64,000 nucleotides of DNA from Pseudomonadota bacterium (GCA_018823135.1 JAHJJF010000068.1:1-64000), one strand, 5' to 3'. Positions 1 to 8,432 are shown, counted from the stretch's first letter. The notes: generated by a model not told the origin, from the letters alone. Numbers and translations: made by a program.

Positions 1-1141
1 CCTGGATCGCGTGGATGGTTTCTTAACCCGCCATGGCGGCAAGGCCGTTTTCGGCAGTCATTTCCTGCACCTGTTGCGGTCGTTGATGCCCTTCGTCGCC
101 GGTGTCCGCCGCATGCGCTATCTGTAGTTCCTCCTCTTCAATGTGATGGGCTGCATTGCCTGGGCGACCGTGTTCGTCTCGCTTGGTTATTTTGCCGGTA
201 AGAGTTGGCGGTTGGGCGCGAAATGGATCGGCGCCGCCAGCGAAATCGTTGGTGGTGCCCTGCTCCTCACCATCGTTCTGGGTTTGTTGTGGCGCTGGCT
301 GGGACGGCACGAGACCGAGATCAAGCGGTGGTGGCAGGAGACGGCGGCACAACCGCGCCTGGTTGCCCTGTCCGGAAGATTAGCTCCCGTAAGAGAATTT
401 CTTCTCGAACGCCTCTCGCCGAAGGGTTATCTGGGCCTTCACCTGACGCTTGGTGTCTTGCTCCTCATCGGCTCGTCCTGGCTGTTCGGTGGCATCGCCC
501 AGGACGTGGTGGCCGGCGATCCGTTGACGATCATCGACAAAAATGTCGCGGAGTGGTTCCACCAGCGCCGGACTGCCGGATTGACGACGACGATGCTCCT
601 GGTGAGCGGTCTCGCCTCCGTCACGTGGGTGACGGGTGTGGTCACGGTTACCGCACTCGTTTTGTGGTGGAAACGGTGCTGGCAACGGCTGCTGGCCTTG
701 GTGCTGATTGTGCCCGGAGGCATGGTCCTGAACTTGCTGCTGAAAATTGCCTTCCATCGTCAACGACCCAGTTTCTCGAAATCGTTCCTCATTTTCCACG
801 GCTATAGTTTTCCGAGCGGACACACTATGGCGGCCACGTTGCTGTATGGCTTGCTGGCCGCTTTTGCGGTCATCACAATCAAAACCTGGCGCTGGCGAGT
901 GGGGGCGGTCCTCAACGCGTTCGTCATGATTCTGCTGGTCGGCTTCAGCCGAGTGTACTTGGGTGCTCATTATCCAAGTGATGTGCTGGGAGCCGCCGCC
1001 GCGGGTTTGGCCTGGCTGGCGTTGTCACTTACTTCTTTGGACACCTTGCGCCGAAGCCGTCTCCACCGGCACCATATGCGGGGCGGTACTCATTCGGATC
1101 GTGGTGAAACCGATTCCTTCAATACACAGTCAACCGGATGA
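1..1141 (+). pseudogene. DedA-PAP2 fusion membrane phosphatase, interrupted by amber stop and cut by window edge
   Basis: Reading from base 2, the frame encodes a DedA-like C-terminal segment, hits TAG at 125-127, and continues in the same frame to 1141. The sequence on both sides of the TAG joins smoothly as a DedA domain, and a C-to-T change of CAG (Gln) would explain it. The downstream part is a PAP2 lipid phosphatase with all three signature motifs: K-x6-RP near 741-767, PSGH near 809-820 and SR-x5-H near 946-969, between hydrophobic helices. Intact DedA/PAP2 fusions are predicted inner-membrane proteins acting on phospholipid or undecaprenyl phosphates. An ATG at 143 could start a shortened protein retaining PAP2, but no ribosome binding site precedes it. 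The base composition looks more GC-rich than the chromosome to the right. Confidence 0.75.
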
Positions 1142-1181
1142 CAACGAGGAACAAAAACGAAATGAGTGACAGGTAATTGTT

Positions 1182-2429
1182 ATGTCCGAGGGAAAAAAAC
1201 ATCGCAGGAATTTGTATAAAGCTTTCTCTCCCGCGAACGTATCCCGGTTTATTCCGGGCAATCGGATCGCCCTGTTACAGAACGGAGAAGCCTATTTCCC
1301 CGCCATCGAAGCGGCCTTCGACCGGGCAAGAAAGGAAATTTATCTTGAAACCTATATCTACGAAAACGATGTCACCGGACAAAGGATTACAGAGGCGCTT
1401 ACGCGTGCTGCCCGGCGCGGCGTAAAAGTCCATGTAATGATCGACGGCTACGGGTCCAAGGATTTGCCGCGGAGCATGCTGGACGTTCTGCGGGCGGGCG
1501 GTGTAAAGACGCTCATCTACCGGCCCAAGATATCCCCCTGGACGTTTCGACGTAAACGCCTGCGTCGTTTGCACAGGAAAATCGCGGTGATAGACCGGGA
1601 GATTGCCTTTGTAGGGGGAATGAATATTATTGGTGACAGTGGAACGACGGGCGAGCCCCCTCACCACGACTACGCGGTAGCCGTGCAAGGACCGCTGGTG
1701 GATGTGATCCGCCTTTCCGCCCAGCGGTTGTGGTCACTGGTGGCATGGAGTTATTTCCGCAAAGGAACGATACTGAAGAGTGCACCGCCTGTTTTAACCT
1801 TCACCGGGGGGCGCATGAGCGCGGCATTCCTGGTGCGTGACAATATTGGCCATCGCCGGGACATTGAAGCGGCGTATCTGCAGGCGATTGACCGGGCTCA
1901 ATCTGAGATCATTCTTGCAAATGCCTATTTTTTGCCAGGGTTTAATTTCCGTCATGCACTTATCAATGCGGCCAGGCGTGGCGTGCGGGTGGTTTTGCTG
2001 CTGCAGGGCCGGGTTGAATATTTTCTCCAGCATTATGCCTCGCGGGCGCTCTATGGCACTTTCCTCGATGCGGGAATTGAAATTTACGAATACCAAAAGA
2101 GCTTTCTGCACGCCAAAGTGGCGGTGATCGACGGGCATTGGGCGACTGTAGGGTCTTCGAATATCGATCCGTTCAGTCTGCTGCTTTCACGCGAAGCGAA
2201 TGTTGTCGTTGACGACGAAGAATTCGGCGCGACCCTGACGCAAAGCCTGAAAAAGACCATGGCAACCGAAGGCTTGCGGATCTTAAGGGACAAATGGAAA
2301 CAGCAATCCGTCGGCTTACGATTCATGAGCTGGTGCAGTTATGGTTTGCTGCGATTGATGACGGGAATCAGCGGGTATGCCCATGAAAACAGTGCTGATA
2401 AGCAGTTAATCCGGCAAAGCCGGAAATAA
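1182..2429 (+). CDS. clsB: Cardiolipin synthase, ClsB-like phospholipase D family
   Basis: A 415-residue phospholipase D superfamily protein with two HKD half-sites. The first is around residue 130 (LHRKIAVID followed by a GGMN motif) and the second around residue 309 (FLHAKVAVIDG followed by GSSN). Length and motif spacing match the ClsB (YbhO) type of about 413 residues. It lacks the two N-terminal membrane helices of ClsA. ClsB enzymes make cardiolipin from phosphatidylglycerol, using phosphatidylethanolamine as the other substrate in E. coli. It starts 40 bases after the broken DedA-PAP2 gene in the same orientation, so both may have travelled as a lipid-remodelling cassette. It appears intact. 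The precise substrate is an inference. Confidence 0.85.
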   Translation: MSEGKKHRRNLYKAFSPANVSRFIPGNRIALLQNGEAYFPAIEAAFDRARKEIYLETYIYENDVTGQRITEALTRAARRGVKVHVMIDGYGSKDLPRSMLDVLRAGGVKTLIYRPKISPWTFRRKRLRRLHRKIAVIDREIAFVGGMNIIGDSGTTGEPPHHDYAVAVQGPLVDVIRLSAQRLWSLVAWSYFRKGTILKSAPPVLTFTGGRMSAAFLVRDNIGHRRDIEAAYLQAIDRAQSEIILANAYFLPGFNFRHALINAARRGVRVVLLLQGRVEYFLQHYASRALYGTFLDAGIEIYEYQKSFLHAKVAVIDGHWATVGSSNIDPFSLLLSREANVVVDDEEFGATLTQSLKKTMATEGLRILRDKWKQQSVGLRFMSWCSYGLLRLMTGISGYAHENSADKQLIRQSRK

Positions 2430-2519
2430 GTGCCTTAACAGCAGTCTGCAACGCATCAGGATCAAAGACTTTTCCGAGTTTTCTTGCATTTTATTACAGC
2501 AATCGAGCATTAAGGCACT
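2429..2519. repeat. 10-bp inverted repeat between clsB and the integrase remnant
   Basis: AGTGCCTTAA at 2429-2438, overlapping the last base of the clsB stop, is repeated in perfect inverted orientation at 2510-2519 with 71 bases between. A second imperfect palindrome, CATAATTCC against GGGATTATG, follows near 2552-2578. The stretch carries no gene. It could be a terminator-like fold or the edge of a lost mobile unit; the sequence alone does not decide. Confidence 0.4.
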
Positions 2520-2602
2520 AAAACAGTAAAGATAGCAGCGGAGCTGCGTTACATAATTCCGGCTCCGTCGGGATTATGAGAGGGACTCACGCAAGAGTTT
2601 GA

Positions 2603-2962
2603 TCATCTATTTTCTGCGGCATGGAGAAAACACTGCCATCCGGATCGGCGGTTCCCATGTACCCGGGAAAATCATTCATTCCGGGGGTCATGAAAAAGGT
2701 CTGTGCAAGGGGCGAACTGCGGGTCAGAAATCCCCATGATCTGCGGCATACCTATGCAACGATCATGCTCATGGCACATCAGAGTCCCGCTTATGTTCAG
2801 CAACAGCTGGGGCATAGCTCGATAACCACTACCGTGGATGTCTATGGTCACTGGATTCAGGGAGAAGGTCGGAAAAATCTTGAGGAAGCACTGATGGGAA
2901 CGGTACCAAATGAGGGCGAAAATCGCATATTTTCGCATATCGGAAAAACAGAAGGGTTGTAA
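2603..2962 (+). pseudogene. Tyrosine recombinase (phage-type integrase), C-terminal remnant
   Basis: Only the C-terminal part of a tyrosine recombinase catalytic domain remains. It has the HxxR box (HDLRHTYA), the LGHSSITTT helix and the nucleophile Tyr in VDVYGHW. The N-terminal core-binding domain and the first catalytic Arg are missing. Integrase-like sequence extends back to about 2603, where an in-frame TGA at 2600-2602 ends it; the first ATG is at 2621 and has no clear ribosome binding site. The remnant ends 30 bases from the encoded CCA end of tRNA-Phe, the normal place for an integrase that uses a tRNA 3' end as its attachment site. A functional recombinase of this size (about 113 residues) is not expected. 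Confidence 0.8.
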
Positions 2963-2987
2963 CCGGTTAAGATTACAACCCTTTTGA
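2952..2987 (+). terminator. Rho-independent terminator after integrase remnant
   Basis: AAGGGTTGTAA (2952-2962) and TTACAACCCTT (2973-2983) form a perfect 11-bp stem with a 10-base loop, followed by TTTGATTT. The left arm contains the stop codon of the integrase remnant. The A-rich left flank means it could also end tRNA-Phe transcription on the minus strand. Confidence 0.7.
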
Positions 2988-2992
2988 TTTCA

Positions 2993-3068
<76 letters not shown>

Positions 3069-3081
3069 GAAGAACCTTGGC

Positions 3082-3110
3082 AATATATTGAAAGGTCTAT
3101 GCTATGTCAA
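3082..3110 (-). promoter_or_regulatory. Sigma-70 promoter of tRNA-Phe
   Basis: On the minus strand TTGACA (3110-3105) is followed after exactly 17 bases by TATATT (3087-3082), about 14 bases before the tRNA 5' end. It lies just after the stop codon of the RDD gene. Confidence 0.8.
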
Positions 3111-3118
3111 GTTGTTTC

Positions 3119-3598
3119 TCAATTGTATTGTATTACGCGAGTCCCGGAGAGACTGTCATGCCAGGCATTTTTGTTCCTGTCAATTGCTGCCCAGAGAAAG
3201 CCTGCGGCCAGTGGCAGCAGAGAAATGAGATAGCCGCTCAGGCGTAAAAAGGACTCTCCAAGTGTAATCGGTTTACCTTTTCCATTTACCACCCGCAATC
3301 CCATGATAATCTTGCCCACTGTCTGTCCACCGAAAGCATGCAGAGTAATAAAATACATGGCCATCAGAGCAGGGAGGGAAATGAGCGCAATAAGCAGGAA
3401 AAATGGAAGAAGGATTATAAGTTCCGGGTGATCAAGGCAAAACAAGAAAAGGAGGATTGCTGTGAAAAAAGCAAAGCCTGCCCCGAGTCCCAGCAGCAGG
3501 AATGTATCAATCAAAAAGGCCATTGCCCGGGCACTGAATTTGGCCGGGCAATGGCCTTGTGTAATTATGTTGGCCTTGTGCTTACTTATCATCCTCAC
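3119..3598 (-). CDS. RDD family membrane protein
   Basis: A 159-residue protein that starts near its N terminus with the RDD signature (FSARAMAFLIDTFLLLG), has a long hydrophobic pair of helices around residues 25-85, and a final hydrophobic segment (LSGYLISLLPLAAGFLWAAID) with the conserved NKNAWHDSLSGT tail. RDD proteins are small inner-membrane proteins, mostly of unknown role, some linked to ion or osmolyte transport. Its start overlaps the end of the acidic zinc-ribbon gene by 17 bases, so the two are almost surely co-translated. An internal Met at 3592 is an alternative start. Confidence 0.8.
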   Translation of the reverse strand: MRMISKHKANIITQGHCPAKFSARAMAFLIDTFLLLGLGAGFAFFTAILLFLFCLDHPELIILLPFFLLIALISLPALMAMYFITLHAFGGQTVGKIIMGLRVVNGKGKPITLGESFLRLSGYLISLLPLAAGFLWAAIDRNKNAWHDSLSGTRVIQYN

Positions 3599-4538
3599 TT
3601 TCGAGAGTCAACTCCAGATCGCCAAGATCAAAAGGTTCTTCTTCTGTTGCTCCGGAAACATCCTCAAGGTCAAGCATCAGATCATCTGCCGCATCCCCCG
3701 TACCTCGAGATGTCTCCATTGTATCGTTATCATCGCTGAGATCAAGTGTTGGGCCGGTATCATCATGCGAGCCAATATCCATCATCATGTCGTCAAGATC
3801 AAGAACCGCTTCGTCAGAATCTCTTTCCTTTGCGGGAGGTTCTTCAATAACCGGAACTTTCATGATAACGGTGTCACCTTCTTCCGACATGAGTTTGAGG
3901 GACGGTTTTTCATCTGTTTCAGGTCCCGACTCAAAAACAAGTTCATCGGAATCAATTTCAAGGACCGGCTCGTCTCCCGTCTCGGCAAGAGTTTCTTCGG
4001 CTGAATCTTCGTCAATGGGCGCAAGGTCGGAAAGGTCAATTTCGCCGAGGTTGAAGGCTATTTCTCCATTCTGCGCTTCCTGATACTCTCCTGCTTCCGC
4101 AAGGAGAGATTCCATCTGATCCGGGGGGGAGGGGGCTTCTTCTTCGATACCGGAGAGATCGATGGGCGTTTCAGCCATATCTAAGGTGATTTCATCCTCT
4201 ATGGCGAGAGGTCCGGCGGCATCTGAAGAATCATCTGCTTCGAGGCTCAAGGCCTCCTCATCGGACTCGTCATCAAGCGTAAGCGATATCCCTTCATCTT
4301 CATCGGCAGTTTCCAGATCAAACATTGTCGCTTCGTCATCAGCCGCAAAAGTTTCCGCCGAAGACTCGAACGCATCTTCATCAGGAAGAGTTCCGGTGAC
4401 GGAGCCCAGAAAGAGGGAAAGGTCTGACTCAAGGGAGGTTCCTTGAAGTTCTTCGGCGATTTGAGTGAGATCGCGGGAGCACTTGGAACATGAGGTCAGA
4501 TGGTCAAAGGAGATAAAACCACATTTTGGACATCGCAT
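3582..4538 (-). CDS. Zinc-ribbon protein with long acidic low-complexity tail
   Basis: 318 residues. The N terminus carries a zinc ribbon with Cys3, Cys6, Cys17 and Cys20 (CPKC and CSKC pairs). The rest is strongly acidic and rich in Asp, Glu, Ser and Leu. Short amphipathic units of the type LDLDD, LDLSD and LDLED recur, most densely in the last 80 residues. No membrane helix or catalytic motif is visible. The overlap with the RDD gene suggests the two work together at the membrane. The acidic, probably disordered tail resembles adaptor or scaffold regions, but I do not recognise a named family and assign no function. Confidence 0.75.
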   Translation of the reverse strand: MRCPKCGFISFDHLTSCSKCSRDLTQIAEELQGTSLESDLSLFLGSVTGTLPDEDAFESSAETFAADDEATMFDLETADEDEGISLTLDDESDEEALSLEADDSSDAAGPLAIEDEITLDMAETPIDLSGIEEEAPSPPDQMESLLAEAGEYQEAQNGEIAFNLGEIDLSDLAPIDEDSAEETLAETGDEPVLEIDSDELVFESGPETDEKPSLKLMSEEGDTVIMKVPVIEEPPAKERDSDEAVLDLDDMMMDIGSHDDTGPTLDLSDDNDTMETSRGTGDAADDLMLDLEDVSGATEEEPFDLGDLELTLESEDDK

Positions 4539-5169
4539 CGAATTTTCCTTACGCTTTAGTAATCTTTAATCTTCCCAGGCTTGTTCAATGCTCACTGATG
4601 GTAAAAAGATGGTCGGTAAAATTTTGATGGAAATATCAAATGGTTGCCGAGTCATCTATGTGTTATTTTTGGTATTGGCTTCAGTCTATACAGACATTTT
4701 ATTTTATAATACAAAAAAAAGCTCGTATTTGGGGTATAATTTGCCAGGCAGTTGAATTAATTATCTCATGCGAGTTGTAAAAGATTGTAATCTCTATAGT
4801 ACCCATCTAGCTAAAATAATGCAAAAAAATAATTCCTGTGAGCATTTGATAATGCAGTGGCATGTCTGTGGGTACTTATCTGGCTATTGCAAAAAAATAA
4901 AGGTCCAGTATAGTCTTGCCAGCTTATATAGAATTCTCAATTGTTGATAATCTCGCAAAAAGTCGGATACTGAATTATCGCCCTCAATAATTTCAATAAG
5001 TTAACGGCGGAATACGCGTCCGACGAGGGCTTTTTGCGAGTCTGACAATTTTTAAATCCCAGGCAAAGAGAATAATGGTCGCAAAAGTGAAGGTAAAATA
5101 AAAATCACCTTAAAGCTTTTGTCAGACTAAAGAATAATTTCATTTCATATAGAGTAACAGACTGATCTT
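4539..5169. other. AT-rich gene-free region of about 630 bases with repeats
   Basis: No credible ORF. Two related segments, 4800-4832 and 4873-4900, share TAC..TCT.GCTA and the run TGCAAAAAAATAA, an imperfect direct repeat about 73 bases apart. A palindromic element follows at 4952-5040. The region must contain the divergent promoters of the zinc-ribbon gene and the lipoprotein gene, but no box pair stands out clearly enough to call. Confidence 0.6.
4952..5040. repeat. Long inverted-repeat element
   Basis: CTCGCAAAAAG (4952-4962) and CTTTTTGCGAG (5030-5040) are perfect 11-bp arms. Inside, TCGGA and TCCGA can extend the stem after a bulge. The end motif resembles the AAAAAGTC-type ends of the element at 24955-25096, so both may be non-autonomous palindromic repeats of one kind. 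An expressed structured RNA is the alternative. Confidence 0.5.
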
Positions 5170-5577
5170 ATGTTAAAAAAACATGGTGTAACTACAGCAG
5201 CTGTGCTGGCCGCTATTTTGACTGTGACCCTGCTTCTTCCGGGATGCTTTTATCAACAACGCATCCGGCATCTGCAGTCCGATGTTTGCCTGATTAAGGA
5301 AAACACCGGAAAGAATGAAGTTTATTCCTTGTTTGGGCCTCCGGCTCATTCTGTCCGTACAGAAAGCGGGGAGGAAACCTGGGTATATTATGATGTGAAA
5401 AAAAGTTTTTTGCGGAAGCTTCCTCTTGTCGGTACAGTTTTGGGGTATGAAAAATACCATGTCGTTACCGTTGCTTTTCTGGCAGACAGCGTGAGAACCT
5501 GCGAATACCGATTTTTAAGTAAAGATGAATTTTTACAGAAACTTGGGACGTACGGAATGGATTTGATCAATGAATAA
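5170..5577 (+). CDS. Outer-membrane lipoprotein, SmpA/OmlA (BamE-like) fold
   Basis: A 135-residue protein with a lipoprotein signal peptide ending in LLLPGC, lipid attachment at Cys26. Residues 45-75 show the BamE/OmlA pattern: a helix followed by GKNEVYSLFGPP and then a strand with ETWVYYD. BamE assists beta-barrel insertion into the outer membrane; this protein may be BamE or a related small lipoprotein, as its C-terminal half is not typical. The last codons overlap the start of pcm by 8 bases, so the two are likely co-transcribed. Confidence 0.65.
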   Translation: MLKKHGVTTAAVLAAILTVTLLLPGCFYQQRIRHLQSDVCLIKENTGKNEVYSLFGPPAHSVRTESGEETWVYYDVKKSFLRKLPLVGTVLGYEKYHVVTVAFLADSVRTCEYRFLSKDEFLQKLGTYGMDLINE

Positions 5578-6214
5578 CTACGAAAAAGCACGGCTGCGGA
5601 TGGTTCAGGAGCAACTGGTGCCGCGCAATATTACAGATGTGAAGGTTCTTGCCGCCATGGAAGTCATTCCCCGGCATCTTTTTGTCGAGGATGCTCTTCA
5701 GGCTCAGGCCTATGGCGATTTTCCCCTGCCCATCGGTGAAGGGCAGACAATTTCACAGCCATATATTGTTGCCCTGATGACCCAGGCCCTGCAACTCAAA
5801 GGCCATGAGACAGTGCTTGAGATAGGCACTGGCTGTGGCTTTCAGACCGCTATTTTGTCGGATATCTGCGGAAAAGTGTATACGGTGGAAAGGATCAAGC
5901 CTTTATTGATCAGGGCTCGGAGGCTGTTTGATTCCCTGCATTATTTTAATATCGTCTGTAAGGTGGATGACGGCACTCTGGGGTGGCCGGAAAACGCTCC
6001 CTACGATGCCATTATGGTAACCGCCGCAGGCCCGTCAATACCGGAACCCCTTGTTGAACAGCTGGCAGATCCAGGAAAAATGATTATCCCGGTGGGTGAT
6101 CGTACCAGTCAGCAACTGGTTGTTATTACCAAGAAGGATGGAAACATCACCACCGATACCATTGAGAATGTTCGATTCGTAAGCCTTATCGGTAATCACG
6201 GGTGGCAGTCATGA
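5570..6214 (+). CDS. pcm: Protein-L-isoaspartate O-methyltransferase
   Basis: A 214-residue enzyme that uses S-adenosylmethionine to methylate L-isoaspartyl residues in aged proteins so that they can revert to aspartate. The SAM-binding motif I is EIGTGCGFQTA near residue 84. The family-specific IGEGQTISQPYIVALM stretch lies just before it, and the post-I acidic residue is in YTVERI. Length is normal for Pcm. It overlaps the lipoprotein gene upstream and shares an ATGA overlap with the DedA-type gene downstream, suggesting a three-gene operon. Confidence 0.93.
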   Translation: MNNYEKARLRMVQEQLVPRNITDVKVLAAMEVIPRHLFVEDALQAQAYGDFPLPIGEGQTISQPYIVALMTQALQLKGHETVLEIGTGCGFQTAILSDICGKVYTVERIKPLLIRARRLFDSLHYFNIVCKVDDGTLGWPENAPYDAIMVTAAGPSIPEPLVEQLADPGKMIIPVGDRTSQQLVVITKKDGNITTDTIENVRFVSLIGNHGWQS

Positions 6215-6825
6215 GCGGGATATTGGAACCGGTTTCCCCGGGTGTGGTCAGGCGGATTTATGACCGTTGCATGGAATGGATCCAGACTCCCTATGGCGTT
6301 TGGGTGATGTTCATCCTTGCCGTTGCGGAGTCCTCGTTTTTCCCACTGCCCCCGGATATTTTCCTTATGGCCCTGTGCATTGCCATCCCTGCGAAATCCT
6401 TTCGTTATGCAGCGATCTGTACGGCAGGGTCGGTAATCGGCGGTGCCATCGGCTACTGGCTGGGAATGAGCTTCATGGAATTGATCGGCAACCGGATACT
6501 CGAATGGTATGGGTTGCATGAAAAATATGCCGTTGTGCAGGACTTGTATAAGGAGTATGATGCCTGGGCTGTTGGTGCAGCAGGTTTTACGCCGTTACCT
6601 TATAAACTTTTTACAATTACTGCCGGGGCATTCAGGATTGATTTTCCGACATTCATGATCGTCTCATTCTTTGCCCGTGGTGCTCGTTTTTTCCTGGTTG
6701 CAGCATTCATCTATCGCTACGGCGCCAGAGTTCGTACCTTTATTGAAAAGTATTTCAATATTCTGACAATTCTTTTTCTTGTTCTGTTGGTTCTGGGGTA
6801 TATGGCAGTGAAATGGGCACTGTAA
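6211..6825 (+). CDS. YqaA family DedA/SNARE-associated membrane protein
   Basis: About 204 residues of mostly hydrophobic sequence with 4-5 membrane segments. The DedA-type motif AESSFFPLPPDIFLMAL near residue 35 and the re-entrant motif with AGFTPLPYKLFTITAG near residue 125 identify the YqaA branch. The ATG at 6211 overlaps the pcm stop as ATGA and is preferred; an in-frame GTG at 6202 is also possible. DedA-type proteins are linked to phospholipid or undecaprenyl-phosphate flipping and membrane homeostasis; the exact role of YqaA is not established. Confidence 0.85.
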   Translation: MSGILEPVSPGVVRRIYDRCMEWIQTPYGVWVMFILAVAESSFFPLPPDIFLMALCIAIPAKSFRYAAICTAGSVIGGAIGYWLGMSFMELIGNRILEWYGLHEKYAVVQDLYKEYDAWAVGAAGFTPLPYKLFTITAGAFRIDFPTFMIVSFFARGARFFLVAAFIYRYGARVRTFIEKYFNILTILFLVLLVLGYMAVKWAL

Positions 6826-6834
6826 GCCTGGTAT

Positions 6835-8145
6835 CTATCCTAAGGCCTTGCTGAGGTTGTTAACCTTGGAGATTGCGTCCTGAACATCGAAAGACAGTAT
6901 CTTTCGATCCTGCATAATTATCTGTCCATCAATGATCACCATCGTCACATCGCTGCCGCTTGCGGCATACACCAGATTGTCGGCATTATAAAACGGTGTG
7001 AGATGCGGTTGGTCCAAATCTATAATAATCATGTCAGCGCGTTTGCCCTGCTCAAGGCTGCCGATGGTGTCACCCAACCCAAAGGCCTCAGCTGCCAAAC
7101 AGGTGGCCATCTCCAGAATGCTGCGGGCGGGAAGGACGGTGGGGTCCTGACAATTTACTTTGTGAAGCTTGGCGCAGCTATCCATTTCCTGAAACATATC
7201 CAGGTTGTTGTTGCTGGAACAGCCGTCTGTGCCCAGAAGCACGGGAATTCTCTTTTCAATCATCTCGGGGACAGGGGCGATACCCGAAGCAAGCTTCATG
7301 TTGCTTTCCGGGCAGGTGATTACCCTGGCATTGGTTTCTTTGAGAATGTTTAAATCCTCGGGAGCCAGATGCACGCAATGCACGCAGAAAGTATCCTTGT
7401 CAAGAATATCCAGATCATTAAGATATGCCACAGGGGTTTTTCCAAACTTTTCAAGGGCCTGATTTGTTTCAAACAGGGTTTCTGCGACATGGATGAAAAA
7501 GGGTACGTTTTGTTGGCGCGCCATTTTTTTTGCCGAAACCAGGGTTGCGGCGCTGCAGGTGTAAGGTGAGTGACAGAAGATGGCAGGAGTTATCAGAGGG
7601 TTTTTCCCTTGGAGATCAGCAATAAATGCTTCAGCATGTGCAATATTCTTTGCAGGATCAGGAACCCCCGGGGCAGGAAAATCGATAACTCCCTGGGCGA
7701 CAATGGCCCGCAAGCCAGCCTCCTGAAAAGCTTCGGCAACTTTTTCTTCGAAAAAATAGCCGTCTGCAACCGTGGTCGTTCCTGAGAGGATCATCTCTGC
7801 TGCGGCAAGCTTTGCGCACCAATAGGCCATTTCCGAAGTAACATGGCGCGCTTCAGCAGGAAAGATATGATCCTGCAACCAGATCATCAGCGGCAGGTCA
7901 TCAGCAAGGCCGCGAAACAACGACATCGGTGCATGGTTATGGGCATTGATAAGTCCCGGCATGACAAGGGATCTGCTGCCGTCAATTATTCGCTGGGCAT
8001 CAAGGGTACTTTGATTCCCGGGCATTGGACCAATTTTAAAAATTTCACCGTCTTTGACAGCTATAAAGCCGTCTTCAATAATAGATGGCTGTCCGGAAGC
8101 CATGGTCATAATTTTGGCGTTTGTTATGACGATATCGTATTTCAT
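6835..8145 (-). CDS. mtaD: 5-methylthioadenosine/S-adenosylhomocysteine deaminase
   Basis: A 436-residue amidohydrolase. The metal site is visible as NAHNHAPMSLFRG near residue 66, HVAE near 218, HCVHLAPEDL near 250 and GTDGCSSNNNLDM near 300. The ATZ/TRZ-type subfamily with these flanks deaminates methylthioadenosine or S-adenosylhomocysteine (to S-inosylhomocysteine), recycling the by-products of SAM-dependent methylation. The gene converges on the YqaA gene with only 9 bases between and ends in TAG. It stands downstream of the small ferredoxin gene. Exact substrate is inferred; other purine-type amines are possible. Confidence 0.85.
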   Translation of the reverse strand: MKYDIVITNAKIMTMASGQPSIIEDGFIAVKDGEIFKIGPMPGNQSTLDAQRIIDGSRSLVMPGLINAHNHAPMSLFRGLADDLPLMIWLQDHIFPAEARHVTSEMAYWCAKLAAAEMILSGTTTVADGYFFEEKVAEAFQEAGLRAIVAQGVIDFPAPGVPDPAKNIAHAEAFIADLQGKNPLITPAIFCHSPYTCSAATLVSAKKMARQQNVPFFIHVAETLFETNQALEKFGKTPVAYLNDLDILDKDTFCVHCVHLAPEDLNILKETNARVITCPESNMKLASGIAPVPEMIEKRIPVLLGTDGCSSNNNLDMFQEMDSCAKLHKVNCQDPTVLPARSILEMATCLAAEAFGLGDTIGSLEQGKRADMIIIDLDQPHLTPFYNADNLVYAASGSDVTMVIIDGQIIMQDRKILSFDVQDAISKVNNLSKALG

Positions 8146-8183
8146 TGAGCTTCCGTTGGCCTTGGGGTTGAGACTTGCCCCGG

Positions 8184-8384
8184 CTATTCCAGGGCGATCA
8201 GTTCAATGCACGATGTAGGGCAAAAAGCCACGGTGCTTTCCAGAGCATAGGTTGAATCCACCGTTTCATTTCTTGTTTCCGCCTTTTCGCTGACCTCGTC
8301 CATGAAAAAGAATTCTGGGGAAAGTTCGGCGCAACTGCCGCAACTGTTACATCTGTAGCTATCAATAAGAATTTTGACTTTCAA
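8184..8384 (-). CDS. Small 4Fe-4S ferredoxin
   Basis: A short ferredoxin of about 66 residues. A single CxxCxxC motif (CNSCGSC) near residue 12 and a distal Cys-Pro (AFCPTSC) near residue 54 provide ligands for one 4Fe-4S cluster. I chose a TTG start at 8384 because it begins at the typical KVKILIDSYRC ferredoxin N terminus. The longer ATG reading from 8459 would translate through the terminator of the upstream tRNA-Leu. The ribosome binding site is weak, so the start is uncertain. It is a low-potential electron carrier; the partner is unknown. Confidence 0.8.
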   Translation of the reverse strand: MKVKILIDSYRCNSCGSCAELSPEFFFMDEVSEKAETRNETVDSTYALESTVAFCPTSCIELIALE

Positions 8385-8432
8385 AAGAGCACCATAAAAA
8401 GAATTAGATAGAAAAAAATACCTGCGGAGCGC

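Noticed and set aside
125-127. Pyrrolysine or suppressor reading of TAG in the DedA-PAP2 gene
   Set aside because: TAG is used as a normal stop by mtaD and the Sua5-like gene in this window, and the position is a Gln-type position in a DedA domain, not a methyltransferase active site.
3787-4446. Serine-rich frames on the plus strand
   Set aside because: They are the complement of the acidic zinc-ribbon gene; the Ser runs reflect the Asp/Glu codons on the other strand.
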